The notes below the pieces were generated by a model. It was not told the DNA's origin. It did not search any database and saw only the letters and a program-made list of their open reading frames with translations. The translations under genes and the position numbers were made by a program. DNA of 64,000 nucleotides from a bacterium (GTDB lineage: Bacteria > Elusimicrobiota > Elusimicrobia > Elusimicrobiales > UBA9959): the NCBI GenBank assembly GCA_021786295.1, contig JAJYNO010000026.1, forward strand, positions 141,744 to 205,743. Reading direction: 5' to 3'. Shown here one piece after another: positions 41,338 to 51,300 of the stretch. How positions within the stretch are numbered: the first letter of the stretch is position 1; each line of letters starts with the position of its first letter.

Positions 41338-42549
41338 ATGGGCCTTAAGCTGCTTATAAACTCGCTCTACCGCGGCGGCGCCGAAAAGCAGTTCGCGGCC
41401 CTGGCGGGGCGGCTGCCGCACGACGCGCTGATACTGCTGGAGGACGAGGTCTCGCAGCCGGTGGCGGAGCGGCCAGTAACCCTTTCCTCGCACAAGGCCT
41501 CAGCCTCTTCCGTCCTCAAGACCGCCGCCATACCCCTCTACGCCGGACGCCTGGCCGCCATGACCGGGCCGGGCGACACCGTGCTCTCCTTCATGGAGAG
41601 GGCGAACATCGTCAACGTGCTGGGCGCGGCCCGCTCCGGCCACCGCGCCGTGATCTGCGAGCGCACCAGCCCTTCCGGAGAGTTCTCCGGGCTGCGCGGG
41701 GCCCTGATGCGCCCGCTGATACGCCGCTATTACCCGCGCGCCTCGCTGGTGGTGGCCAACTCCGAGGGGGCCGGGCGGGACCTGGCGGAGAACTTCGCCG
41801 TTCCGAAGGAGAAGCTGCGCGTCGTCCACAACGGCTGCGACACCGCGGCCATAGCCCGGCAGGCGGCGGCGCCGCTGCCGGAAGGCTGGGCCGGGGTCTT
41901 CGAAAGGCCGGTGATAGTTACCGGCGGCAGGCTGACCGCCGCCAAAGGCCACTGGCACCTGCTGCGCATCTTCGGGGAGTTTAAAAAAAGCGTGCCCGGC
42001 GGGGCTCTGCTCTTCCTCGGGGAGGGAGAGCTTGAATCTTACCTGCTGGCGGTCTGCTCCGCTCTCGGCCTGAAGGCCTTCCGCGGGCCCGGCCTCCCCC
42101 CGCCCGACGCGGACGTCTATTTCGCCGGCTACCGGCCGAACCCCTATCCGTTCATCGCCCGCGCCCGGCTGTTCGCCTTCACCTCGCTGTGGGAGGGATT
42201 CCCCAACGCGCTGCTGGAAGCCATGGCGGCGGGCGCGCCAGTGCTGGCCGCCGACTGCGAGTCGGGCCCCAGGGAGATCCTGGCGCCGGGCTCCGCGCCC
42301 GGGCCGGCTTCGGCCTCTCCCGTGGAGACGGACTTCGGGATACTCATGCCCCGGCTGTCCGGCCGGCGTCTGCCGGCGGGGGTCCCGCCGGAGCCGGCGG
42401 AGGCGGCCTGGGCCGCGAAGATGGCGGAGATGGCCCTGGCCCCGGCCGCCCTCAGGATCTACGCGCGCGCGGGACTGCGCAGGGCGGCCGATTTCGAGCT
42501 GTCCGCCTCGGCGGCGCGCTGGCGCGACCTGCTGGGCCTCACCACATGA
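41338..42549 (+). CDS. GT4-family glycosyltransferase
   Basis: 403 residues. N-terminal Rossmann domain (KLLINSLYRGGAEKQFAALA) and C-terminal nucleotide-sugar domain with VHNGCDTAAIA, VTGGRLTAAKGHWHLLRIF, LFLGEGELE, YFAGYRPNPYPFIARARLFAFTSLWEGFPNALLEAMAAGAPVLA, which is the E-x7-E signature. Resembles PglA/WaaG-like N-acetylgalactosaminyl or hexosyl transferases of glycan assembly; donor and acceptor unknown. Its last 11 bp overlap the convergent PorV-like gene. Confidence 0.92.
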   Translation: MGLKLLINSLYRGGAEKQFAALAGRLPHDALILLEDEVSQPVAERPVTLSSHKASASSVLKTAAIPLYAGRLAAMTGPGDTVLSFMERANIVNVLGAARSGHRAVICERTSPSGEFSGLRGALMRPLIRRYYPRASLVVANSEGAGRDLAENFAVPKEKLRVVHNGCDTAAIARQAAAPLPEGWAGVFERPVIVTGGRLTAAKGHWHLLRIFGEFKKSVPGGALLFLGEGELESYLLAVCSALGLKAFRGPGLPPPDADVYFAGYRPNPYPFIARARLFAFTSLWEGFPNALLEAMAAGAPVLAADCESGPREILAPGSAPGPASASPVETDFGILMPRLSGRRLPAGVPPEPAEAAWAAKMAEMALAPAALRIYARAGLRRAADFELSASAARWRDLLGLTT

Positions 42550-43570
42550 AGTAGACGTCTCCGGACTGCGTCCCCTTCCCCTGTTTTTCCCCGTTACCGG
42601 AGGAGCGCTCCGGCTTGGGCCTCGGCGGCGGCAGCCCGTAATAGGAGCCCCTGGAGAGCTCCGCCGGGCGCTCGGCGCCGAAACGGACGGAAAGCGTCAC
42701 GCGATGGGTATCGCCCAGTTCGCCGTACGGAGCGTAGGCGTAATCCAGCCGGAAAGCCCCGCCAGACACGCCCGCTCCGGCGGTGACCCCGCTCCCGGCG
42801 TAGGAGCTGCGCCCGGTCTTGTAGCCGGCCCTCAGCAAGAAGTACTCCCCGGGCCCGGTATTGAGCCTAACCTCCGCCCCCACGGCGGCCGTCGCGTCCG
42901 AGGAGCCCGCCTTCACCGCCTCCGCAGCCAGAGTATAGTTGTCCAGGTACGTATACGATATCCCCCCGCGCAGCACGCGCGGCAGGTCGAAACCTGCGCT
43001 CCCGAGCTTCAGGGGCGAGCCGTAGTTGGCGGCGGCCGCCCCGATACGCCAGTCGCCGATGCGCTTGAGCAGGCCCGCGTCCCCGGCCAGGGCGGAAGCC
43101 CTGTAGCCAGCGGCCTGCTGCGAAAGCTCCTTGAGGGCGGCGGCGCCGTAGAACCCGTCCCCGAGATCCGCCGAGACGCCCGCCGAGACGGCGGCCTCCA
43201 GAGCGCTGAAGGAGCCGTCAGGGGCCCCGCCGGCGTCGTAGCGGGGCATGCTGCCGCTCAGCAGCGCGTTCACCCCGGCGAAAGCGGTGAGGGAGGGGCC
43301 CAGCGGCTGCGCGTAGGCCAGCAGTTCGTTGCGTATGCCTTCGAGCCACTCGGTATGCCCGAGCAGCAGCTCCTTCCTGTCCAGCAGGGCGGTGCCGGCG
43401 GGATTGTAGAAAACGCTGAGCGCGTCGTCGCCGAGCGCCGAATAAGCCCCGGACATGGCCGCGCCGCGGGCGCCCGCGTCCACCTTCAGGAAAGGCATGG
43501 CGTCCCCGGCCGGCCCGGCCTTTGCGGCCGGCGCGTAGAGGAGCAGCATGAGGACCGCGAGTCTTTTCAT
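42539..43570 (-). CDS. PorV/PorQ-family outer-membrane barrel protein with C-terminal extension
   Basis: 343 residues. Signal peptide about 1-18; then MPFLKVDAGARGAAMSGAYSAL and SVFYNPAGTALLD, the PorV signature. The barrel seems to end at THRVTLSVRFG, where most relatives stop with Phe, but this protein continues for about 45 residues of Pro/Arg/Gly-rich sequence ending DVYFMW. It starts 1 bp after the stop of the papain-like protease gene, the tightest pairing of a PorV with a sorting-domain protein in the window. Inferred role: outer-membrane carrier or anchor for that protease. Confidence 0.88.
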   Translation of the reverse strand: MKRLAVLMLLLYAPAAKAGPAGDAMPFLKVDAGARGAAMSGAYSALGDDALSVFYNPAGTALLDRKELLLGHTEWLEGIRNELLAYAQPLGPSLTAFAGVNALLSGSMPRYDAGGAPDGSFSALEAAVSAGVSADLGDGFYGAAALKELSQQAAGYRASALAGDAGLLKRIGDWRIGAAAANYGSPLKLGSAGFDLPRVLRGGISYTYLDNYTLAAEAVKAGSSDATAAVGAEVRLNTGPGEYFLLRAGYKTGRSSYAGSGVTAGAGVSGGAFRLDYAYAPYGELGDTHRVTLSVRFGAERPAELSRGSYYGLPPPRPKPERSSGNGEKQGKGTQSGDVYFMW

Positions 43571-43571
43571 A

Positions 43572-46500
43572 TCACCAGACTATGAAGAACTTCCCTTTCG
43601 CTTTGCCGTAATTGTCGGTACGCGCCAGGTAGATATAGAGCCCGCTGGCGGCCTTGGCCCCGCGCGAATCCTTGCCGTCCCAGGACGCCACGTTCATGTC
43701 GTCTATCCCGTCTCCCCTGGAGAGGGTGCGCACCAGCTCTCCGGCCTCGTTGTAGATGTAGACGCGCGCGTTGACGGCGTCCACCGGGATGTTGGAGATA
43801 TAGAAGCGGTAGGGCGCGGAGCGGAAATCGCAGGGATTGGGATACCCCTTCAGCGAGGACATATCCTGGTAGGCCCCTCCGGCGGCCCTCACGGAGTAGA
43901 CGGAGAAATGCGAGACCTGAGCGGTGAGGGTGTTGGCGACGGTATCCCGCGTCACGGACTGCAGCGGCGTCCATTTGCCCAGCGCCGGGTCCAGGTAGTA
44001 GAGCCAGGCCTGCGTCTCCGGGATCAGGTCCATGTCTATGCGCCCGTCGTTGTCTGCGTCGGGGTAGCTCAGGGTTATCGTCACCGGCTTAGGGAAAGAG
44101 GTGACGGCGTTGCCCGAGCCGTCCGTGGCGGTGAACTGCCGCGTCAGGTCCTTGGAGTAGATCTTGCGCGAGTCCGGGGAGGCGGCGTCGGCCGAGGCGT
44201 AGACGGAGGACGGCACGGTGGAGATCCGCACGTAGAGCGCGCCGGAGGCCTCGCCGGGCGGTATCAGGACGGAGTCCCCGTCGCTGTTCGAGACGGAGCC
44301 GCCGGCGGTCCCGGAGACGGACTGGTCTATGGCGAACGAGGCTCCGGAAGTGATCTGAGCCCCCCTGTTGCCGGCCGCGTCGACGGCGGCGAAGGCGAGC
44401 GTGGCCGTGCCGGTGGAATAATAGGTCTCGATATAGCCGTCGGCCCGCCAGCTGAGGGCGCCGAGCTGGGTAAGGGTCAGCGGGGCCGTCTCCCCGTCCG
44501 GCGCCAGGAAGGAGAGCGAGGGCGCGCCTGCCAGAGCCCCGGCCTCGGTCACGTTCAGCGTGGCCGAGAAGGGCCCGTTGCCCACCGTGCCCGTAATGGA
44601 GACGGAAGCGGTGGGGCTGGTCACGTCCACGGTCTGGCCGTTGGAGACCGCGACGTTGGAATAGATCCCGTTGTTATTCTTGGCCCTGACCGCGAAGTAA
44701 TAGGTCTTACCCTCCGTCAGCGCGGAGGCCGAGTTCCAGGTGACCGCGTAAGCCGAAGGGCCGAGGGAGGTCCAGCCCTGCACGTCGACAGTGCCAGGCG
44801 CGGTGCCTATGGCGTACTGATAGTCCGTCACGCTGCCGCCGTAGAAGTAAGACGCCCCCCAGTTGGCGGAAAGCGCGCGCAGCGAGGAGACGTAGGCGAC
44901 GTCGGCGCCGGTCCCGTCGTAGACGTACGGGATGTCGGTAGGCTGGTTGACGTCCACGGTCTGGCCGTTGGACCAGGCCGGGGTCGAGTAGAGCCCTACG
45001 CCGTTGACCGCCTTGACGCCGAAATAATAGGTCTGGCCGTTGGCGAGGCTCAGGCCGCCGCGCGTGACGGAAAGGGCCGAGCCGTTGCTGACCCATCCCC
45101 CGGTGACGCTGGTATCCCCGACGGAGGTGCCGATGGCGTAGTAATAGGCCGCCACGCCCGATTCCGGATCGCTGGAGGCGGTCCAGTTGGCCGAAAGCGA
45201 GGTGGTGGAGCCGGTGACCGAGATGTCGGCCCCGAGCCCGTCGTTGACCGCGGCTACGGTCGTCGGCGGCGTGGAATCGTCGTCCGTGTAGACCTTCAGG
45301 CAGACGTTGGCATGGGAGTAGTTGTCGCCGCTATAGCTCGGGTCGAGGGTCGTCAAATCCGTCCAGTTAGTCCCGTCATTGCTGTAATAGCTCTGCCCCG
45401 GTGAAGCGGTCGCCGAATTGCTGTAGTTGTAGGGAGTATGCAGATCGGTGGTCGGCATCTCCACGGCTATGGGATATTTGTAGGAAGGATCGGTGAGCTT
45501 CACCGCCACGGAGAACCTCTGCCCGGAGGCCACCGGCACAGCGGGGATAGCGACGGTATGGTAGCCGAGCATGGCGAAGCCGCCGCTGCCGCTGTAGGCC
45601 AGCGTGCCGCTGCGCGGGCTGCCGGAGGCGACCCCGGTATAGACGTAGATCTCGTAACTGACGTTGACGTCCGTGGTGTAGAAACCCGCGGCTTTTATGT
45701 TCCCGGCCGAAGAGGCGGTGAAGATGTTAGACATCCACTCATAAGCGGAGTCCGTACCGGTAGCGTCCCCGTTGCCCATGTCGTAGGTATAGCCGAGCCG
45801 GTCGTACTGGTACACCGTGGTGTAATTAGAGGTCGCCTGGGCCACGTCGAAGACCGAGGTCTCCCCGCCGAGCGAGGTGTCGTAATAGGAAATGTAGAAA
45901 TAGCCTCCGTTGCCCCAGGCGTTCCCCCAGCTGTTCCTGGCCAGGAAGGCGCCGTTGCCCGGCGCGGCGGGAGAGAAATTAGAGGCGGCGTAACTGTCGT
46001 CCCAGCCCACCAGCGCGACGGCATGCCCGCCGCAATTGGAGGAGTGGCACGAACAGCTCCCTCCGGAACCGTAAGGGCCGCTGCAATAACTGTCGTAATA
46101 GGCCGCGTTCCCGGAATTGTAAGCGGCGTCGTCCCAGTAGAGGCTGGCGTAGGCGGCGCCGTAGCCGCTTACCGCAGCTTTCACGTTGTCCCTGAAGGCC
46201 GTTTCCCCGGGCGAGGCCTCTATAGGCAGCCAGAAAACATCCTGCAGATGCTTGCGGACCGGAAGCCCGGTACGGGTTATTTCCGACGGAAAAGTGGGAT
46301 AGGGATCGTCCGATTCGCTCACCGGGCCGTCCCAGCGCGCCAGGTAGGCGGCGGCCATCTGCGAATTGCCGCCGGAATTCATCGGATCGTAAGGAGAATC
46401 GCCAGTAAAGCCGCTGTTCATCGCCATGTTGTTCTCCGAGAAGTCCCAGGTCTCGGCCGGCAGCAGGTTGGACTCGAGCGAAGCTATAGTAGCGAAAGTC

Positions 46501-46889
46501 CAGCAGGTCCCGTAGTCCCCCTGATCGCGCACCGGAGTAAGCTTGCCCAGCATGGCGAGATTATAATACGAGGGATAGGAGGCGCCGGAGAGGACCGCGG
46601 AGACCCCGGCCCTGCCGGACAGTATCGAGCGGGACATGTCCAGGCCGGCCACGTGCGACATGTCGGCAGGGAACGGACGCCAGCCGAAACGGCGCGGGGT
46701 GGAACTGGAGACAGCAATTGCGGTCCCCTGAGCCCTGACGGCCGGAGCGGTCGGGCCGTGGGATTGCTCGTATTTTACAAAGGCCGGGTTAAGCCGCGAA
46801 GACGCGGCTGACGGAGCGGCGGAAAGCAGGGCGGCCAGGAGGATCGTGCAGTAGACCGGCTTCTGGATAGTGGCGCTGTTGCGTTGCAT
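43572..46889 (-). CDS. Papain-family (C1A) cysteine protease with FnIII repeats and sorting domain
   Basis: 1105 residues with signal peptide (about 1-30). A C1A protease domain spans about 108-345: LTPVRDQGDYGTCWTFAT gives Q123 and catalytic C129; GGHAVALVGWDD gives His (about 289); ARNSWGNAWGNGGYFY gives Asn (about 318). A lectin-like beta domain usual for bacterial C1A proteins follows (about 350-540). FnIII repeats fill about 545-790, then a ZU5-like segment (SGTAGGSVSNSDGDSVLIPPGEA). The last 95 residues are a sorting-type domain with GYPNPCDF, IYNEAGELVRTL, GLYIYLARTD and final GKFFIVW. Presumably exported and anchored on the surface. Confidence 0.88.
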   Translation of the reverse strand: MQRNSATIQKPVYCTILLAALLSAAPSAASSRLNPAFVKYEQSHGPTAPAVRAQGTAIAVSSSTPRRFGWRPFPADMSHVAGLDMSRSILSGRAGVSAVLSGASYPSYYNLAMLGKLTPVRDQGDYGTCWTFATIASLESNLLPAETWDFSENNMAMNSGFTGDSPYDPMNSGGNSQMAAAYLARWDGPVSESDDPYPTFPSEITRTGLPVRKHLQDVFWLPIEASPGETAFRDNVKAAVSGYGAAYASLYWDDAAYNSGNAAYYDSYCSGPYGSGGSCSCHSSNCGGHAVALVGWDDSYAASNFSPAAPGNGAFLARNSWGNAWGNGGYFYISYYDTSLGGETSVFDVAQATSNYTTVYQYDRLGYTYDMGNGDATGTDSAYEWMSNIFTASSAGNIKAAGFYTTDVNVSYEIYVYTGVASGSPRSGTLAYSGSGGFAMLGYHTVAIPAVPVASGQRFSVAVKLTDPSYKYPIAVEMPTTDLHTPYNYSNSATASPGQSYYSNDGTNWTDLTTLDPSYSGDNYSHANVCLKVYTDDDSTPPTTVAAVNDGLGADISVTGSTTSLSANWTASSDPESGVAAYYYAIGTSVGDTSVTGGWVSNGSALSVTRGGLSLANGQTYYFGVKAVNGVGLYSTPAWSNGQTVDVNQPTDIPYVYDGTGADVAYVSSLRALSANWGASYFYGGSVTDYQYAIGTAPGTVDVQGWTSLGPSAYAVTWNSASALTEGKTYYFAVRAKNNNGIYSNVAVSNGQTVDVTSPTASVSITGTVGNGPFSATLNVTEAGALAGAPSLSFLAPDGETAPLTLTQLGALSWRADGYIETYYSTGTATLAFAAVDAAGNRGAQITSGASFAIDQSVSGTAGGSVSNSDGDSVLIPPGEASGALYVRISTVPSSVYASADAASPDSRKIYSKDLTRQFTATDGSGNAVTSFPKPVTITLSYPDADNDGRIDMDLIPETQAWLYYLDPALGKWTPLQSVTRDTVANTLTAQVSHFSVYSVRAAGGAYQDMSSLKGYPNPCDFRSAPYRFYISNIPVDAVNARVYIYNEAGELVRTLSRGDGIDDMNVASWDGKDSRGAKAASGLYIYLARTDNYGKAKGKFFIVW

Positions 46890-46913
46890 AGTTGTCCGGC
46901 GGCGGCCGCCGCT

Positions 46914-47900
46914 CTAAGGTTCGTCCACGTCCGTCACGCCGAGCCTGCCGGCGGAGAACGGCAGCTTCAGGCGCGAAACGCGGGACCAGGGACCGGCCTT
47001 CGCCGCTCCGCCCCTGACGCGCAGGTAATACACGGTGTCGGGCAGCAGCGGCAGGCCGGAAAGATCGTAGGAGCAGGTATCGCTGAAGACGTCCACCAGC
47101 GGAGCCTCGAACCCGCGTTTTTCGGAAAGCTGCAGCTGATAGTACCTGGCCCCGGCGGCCCCTGGCCAGCGCAGAAGCTTCCGGACGGGCGCCAGCGCGG
47201 CGGGCAGGCGCGGCCGGGCAGGCGGGCGCCGGCGGGCGGCGCGGCCCGGTATGGCGAAAGAGTAGGCTTCGGAGAAGGGCCCCTCGCTGGTGCCGCCGGT
47301 CTTGCCGGCGATTATTCCGGCCACCCGCCAGTAGTATATCCCCTCCCTGAAGAAGGCCGGATAGACCACGTAACTGTTCCTGGACGTCACAGTCCCGAGG
47401 ACGCCGGAGGAGAAGGTCTGGGCGGTGCTTATCTGTATGCGGTAGGCCACGGCCTTCATGATATCGTTCCAGACCAGTTTTATGCCGTCGCCCCTGCGCG
47501 CCGCCTTCTCCACCCTGGCGCTCACCACCAGCGGCGCCTCCGGGGGGTCCTCCAGGAAGCGCTTGTTCCATTCGTTAACGGCGTAGACGGCCTGGTCCCC
47601 GTACCGGGCGAAGGAAGACCAGTCGTCCACCTTGCCGCGGTAGACCTCGGCGCCGAACCTGGCGCGCAGGTCCCGGTCCAGGACCGGAGGGATGTAGCCT
47701 ATGTAGACGCTGGGAGGATAGGAGCGCAGCAGGCTGGCCCCGTTGGCGGCCAGGAAATCCTGGAATTTAGCGTCGAAGGCCGTCCGCGAAGGCACCACCA
47801 GCAGCGCGTTCTCCGGCATGCCGGCCGCCCCGGCCGCGGCCGGGAAAAGCAACACCGCGGCTGCCGCCGCGGCCGTCAGCAAAACGGCTATTCTGGCCAT
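46914..47900 (-). CDS. Exported FnIII-like protein upstream of the protease
   Basis: 328 residues with signal peptide (LLTAAAAAAVLLFPAAAGA). The first part (about 30-120) has a small alpha/beta domain with VPSRTAFDAKFQDFLAANGASLLRSYPP, which resembles an N-terminal I9-type inhibitor/propeptide fold. Two FnIII-like domains follow (about 130-225 with YRIQISTAQTFSSGVLGTV and GIYYWRVAGI; about 245-325 with YYQLQLSEKRGFEAPLV and DTVYYLRVRGG). No catalytic residues. It is 24 bp upstream of the C1A protease, so an inhibitor or chaperone role is possible but speculative. Confidence 0.7.
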   Translation of the reverse strand: MARIAVLLTAAAAAAVLLFPAAAGAAGMPENALLVVPSRTAFDAKFQDFLAANGASLLRSYPPSVYIGYIPPVLDRDLRARFGAEVYRGKVDDWSSFARYGDQAVYAVNEWNKRFLEDPPEAPLVVSARVEKAARRGDGIKLVWNDIMKAVAYRIQISTAQTFSSGVLGTVTSRNSYVVYPAFFREGIYYWRVAGIIAGKTGGTSEGPFSEAYSFAIPGRAARRRPPARPRLPAALAPVRKLLRWPGAAGARYYQLQLSEKRGFEAPLVDVFSDTCSYDLSGLPLLPDTVYYLRVRGGAAKAGPWSRVSRLKLPFSAGRLGVTDVDEP

Positions 47901-47963
47901 TCGTCCTCCATTTGGAGCGCTTATATTATATAACGATATATGTGACGGATTTATTACGGCATT

Positions 47964-47972
47964 TGGTAGAAT
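47964..47972 (+). promoter_or_regulatory. Extended -10 promoter, small membrane protein (likely leaderless)
   Basis: TGGTAGAAT ends 6 nt before ATG 47979, with no Shine-Dalgarno sequence between. Confidence 0.5.
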
Positions 47973-47978
47973 GGGGTT

Positions 47979-48305
47979 ATGGACGACAAGAGGCTGGCCG
48001 TGGCCGAAGAAGTCATAGAGCCCGAGCTTATAAGCCCCGGCGGGCGGAGCGGGCGCTGGGACGACCGCCAGTCCCCCCCGCCGCCCCGCAAGCCCGGGCT
48101 GCTCACCCGCGTCAAAGGCCTGCTGGCCGGCGGCCTGGCCCTGCTGGGCGCCGGGCTCATCCTGGCCGGCGCCTTCCTCACCTCCACCGTGATAGGCGCC
48201 TTCCTGGGCATCCCCATGATGCTGGCCGGCGCCGCGGCGTTCTACCTGCTCTTCAAGCTCCTCTCTTCCGGTCCCGGGGGCACGGTCTTCTTCCGCCGCT
48301 TCTGA
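47979..48305 (+). CDS. Small two-helix membrane protein
   Basis: 108 residues: an acidic, proline-rich N-terminus (1-38), then two strongly hydrophobic segments (about 47-68, GGLALLGAGLILAGAFL, and 72-93, IGAFLGIPMMLAGAAAFYLL), and a basic end (FFRRF). No known family recognised. It lies alone between the divergent FnIII-like gene and the convergent A2M gene. Frame use and promoter support it as a real gene. Confidence 0.65.
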   Translation: MDDKRLAVAEEVIEPELISPGGRSGRWDDRQSPPPPRKPGLLTRVKGLLAGGLALLGAGLILAGAFLTSTVIGAFLGIPMMLAGAAAFYLLFKLLSSGPGGTVFFRRF

Positions 48306-48317
48306 CGCCGGTCCAGC

Positions 48318-51300
48318 TCACTTCACCCTGAACGTGAAGCCCGCCGAATGGGCCGCGAACTCGGGCGCGTACATGGACTGGATCACCGCCGCGCCGGCCC
48401 TGAACGTGCCCGGTACGGTAGGCCGCATGCGGTACGCAAGCACGTACTCCCCGTGAGGCACGCTTTCCAGGAAGAAGTTGGTCAGCGAATCGCGCGGTTC
48501 CTCGTACCGGGCGAGCCCGTCCCATTTCCAGCCGCTGCGCAGCTCCTCCGGCTCGAAGCCGGCCGGTTTGGGGTCCTTGAGCTGCACGTACTCGAAGCGG
48601 CTGCGCGAACTCACCGTAAGATGGACCTCGATCTCGTCCCCGACGGAGACGGCGTCCCCGTCGGAGAGCGGCTGCAGCGCGAACTTCCCGCCCTCGTCCC
48701 GGCGCAGGAAGTAGCGCCGCGAGACGTTCAGCATGCCTTCCGGCGACTCGCCCGGGGTCCTGTCCGTGGAATAGACGGCGCTGAACGAGGCGAAGGCCAG
48801 CCCCGGCCCTTTCTTGCTCACCGACGGTGACAGGTCCGCCGGGGTTATCATTGAACCGTACCTGGACCAGCGCAGCGGCTTCTCCACCCAGTCGAAAGGC
48901 TTCAGCCGCAGCCTCTCCGTCGAGGTTCCCAGCCGCACGGTATAGTCCTCCGCCCTCTCCAGCGCGCCCCCGGCCTTCATCACGTCCAGCAGCGAGTAGA
49001 TCGCCGCGGCCGAGGCCTTGGTGGACTTCCATTCTTCGGCCCTGCGGTCGAAGAGCAGCCACTTCACCAGGCCGGGGATGCGAGGGTCCTTCGGGCGCAG
49101 CGCCAGCAGCGTGCGCAGGATGAACGCGTGCTTTTCGACCGTGTCGTTGTACCACAGCCAGGACAGTTTTTCCGGGGCCCAGTAAACCCCGGCGACCGGG
49201 TCCTCGCGCGAGCCGTCCATGGCCCTGTCCAGATAGCTCTCGGCCTTGGCCTTATCGCCCAGGCGCATGTAGACCCAGGCCGCGTAGGCCTTGCCGAAGG
49301 GAGTCATGGCGCCGGCGTGCCTGCCGGCGTAGTCCGCCCATGACCTGGCGTACCTGAGCGCCTCGGCGCTCTGCGGCCAGTCCTTCGGGAAGGAGGTGAC
49401 GGCGTAGGCCGCGTAGAGCAGGTACGACGTGTCCCTCGCCGTGGGCTTCATGTACGCCGGGGCCTGCGCCAGCGCGTAGTCCAGCGCGCGCGAGGCGACG
49501 TCCTCCGGCACGCTCACGCCGTAGCGCGCGGCCTCCGCAAGGCCGTCCAGCGCGTACAAAGTCATGTAGAAGCTGGGCGGTCCGCCGGGGAACCACGGGA
49601 AGGAGCCGTCGGCGTTCTGGTAGGACCTGAGCTTGGCGAGCGCTTCGCGGCCCTCGCGTTCCACCGTCCCCGGGTCGAGCATGTCGGCCATCGGCAGGGA
49701 GGAACCCAGCCCTTTGGAGCGCTCCTCCCACGGCGTCTCCATCAGCGTCATCAGCCGCACCGGGTCGTTCCGGTCCCAGGCGGGGGTGAGGGTGCCGCGC
49801 CGAGGGACCCTGGCCACGGCGGCCTTGAGCTGCGGATATTTCAGGTAGAAGGCGTCGGTGACGGCCAGCGGCACGTAGCGGTTCAGCACCTGCTCGGTGC
49901 ATTCGTAGGGGTAGCGGACCAGGAAAGGCAGGCTGTCAAGCACGGTCAGGATCAGCTGCGGCTGCAGCTCCAGGTGCACCGCCTCCGTCTCGCGCGACGG
50001 GTCCGGCTTCTCCAGCTCCGGCAGGCGGAAGGTCTTCGAGGAATCCCCGTCCAGGGCCGCGACCTCGGAAGCTATCAGGCGCTCGCGCGACGGCAGGACG
50101 GGCAGGTCGTTCTGCTGCGCGTCGGAGAGGGCGCCGGCCCTGGCCACGGCCAGCGCCTTGTAGTCAGCCGTGCCGCGCGGGACCTCCACGTCCCAGTAGA
50201 GCGCCTGCGTCGCTCCCGGCTTCACCGAGAACGGGCGGGAGGCGTCGGCTACCCCGAACTTCGCCAGTTCGTCCCTCCCGTCCAGCGTGAGCGAAAGAGC
50301 CGCTTCTCCGGAAAGTTCGCGCGCCGTGGCATTGGTGACCAGAGCGGTCAGACGGGACCTGTCCCCCTCGCGGAAGAAGCGCGGGATGTCCAGCCGCACC
50401 ATCAGGTCCTTCCTGGTGACGGTCTCGGCGGAGAAGTCCCCGGTCTTGGCGTCGCGGGTGAGCAGGTAGGAGGCTACGTTCCAGGAGGTCAGGCGCTCCG
50501 GGATGCGGAACGAGAACGAGGCCTTCCCACCGGTCACTTCGAGCTGGGGCGCGTAATACGCCGTTTCGGAAAAGTCGGAGCGCGCCTGCGGAGCCACGGC
50601 GGAAGCGCCCTCCGGGGCGGCGGAGGCCGGCCTCATGGCGGGGGCCTTGGGAAGAGAGGCCGGAGCCGCGGCGTTGCCGGCGAACCCCTCTGCCTGCAGC
50701 GCGGCTCCCGCCGCGCTTCCGTCTTCGGAGAAATCCAGCGACTTCTCGAAGGCGCTGAGGCGGATGCCGCCGTAGACCCGCGTGGAGGCGACGCGCAGCG
50801 AGGGCAGCTTCTCTTCCGGGGAGGAACCGGAGAAAGCGTCGATCATCCTGCGCAGCAGGCCTTCCCTCACCGGGAGTTCGGCTACCTGCGGCGCGAAAAG
50901 CGAGTCGTAAGCCTCGCCTCCAGCCGTCCGGCGGCGGTAAAGACTTTCCGTCCAGAAGCCGGGGCCGGCGCCGTAATACTCCAGCGAGCGGTCGTAGACC
51001 TTCACCAGAGCCTCGCCAGAGACTGGCCTGCCGAGACCGTCCACGGCCTTCAGCGTCCAGTCCGCCGTCCGGCCTGGCAGCAGGGTCTTGTCGTAATCCA
51101 GAGAAAGCGAGACGCGCTTGTCCAGCCGCGGCACCCGCACCGAGGCCGCGGCGGTATAGACCTTGAAATCAGAGGCCCCCAGCCAGCGCAGGCCGAAGCC
51201 GCCGCTCTCCTCGGGCCCCACCTTCAGCCTCATTATCGACGGGCCAGGCGTCCTGACCAGCTCCCGGGAAAGCACGAAATCGTCGGCCAGGACTTCCGCG

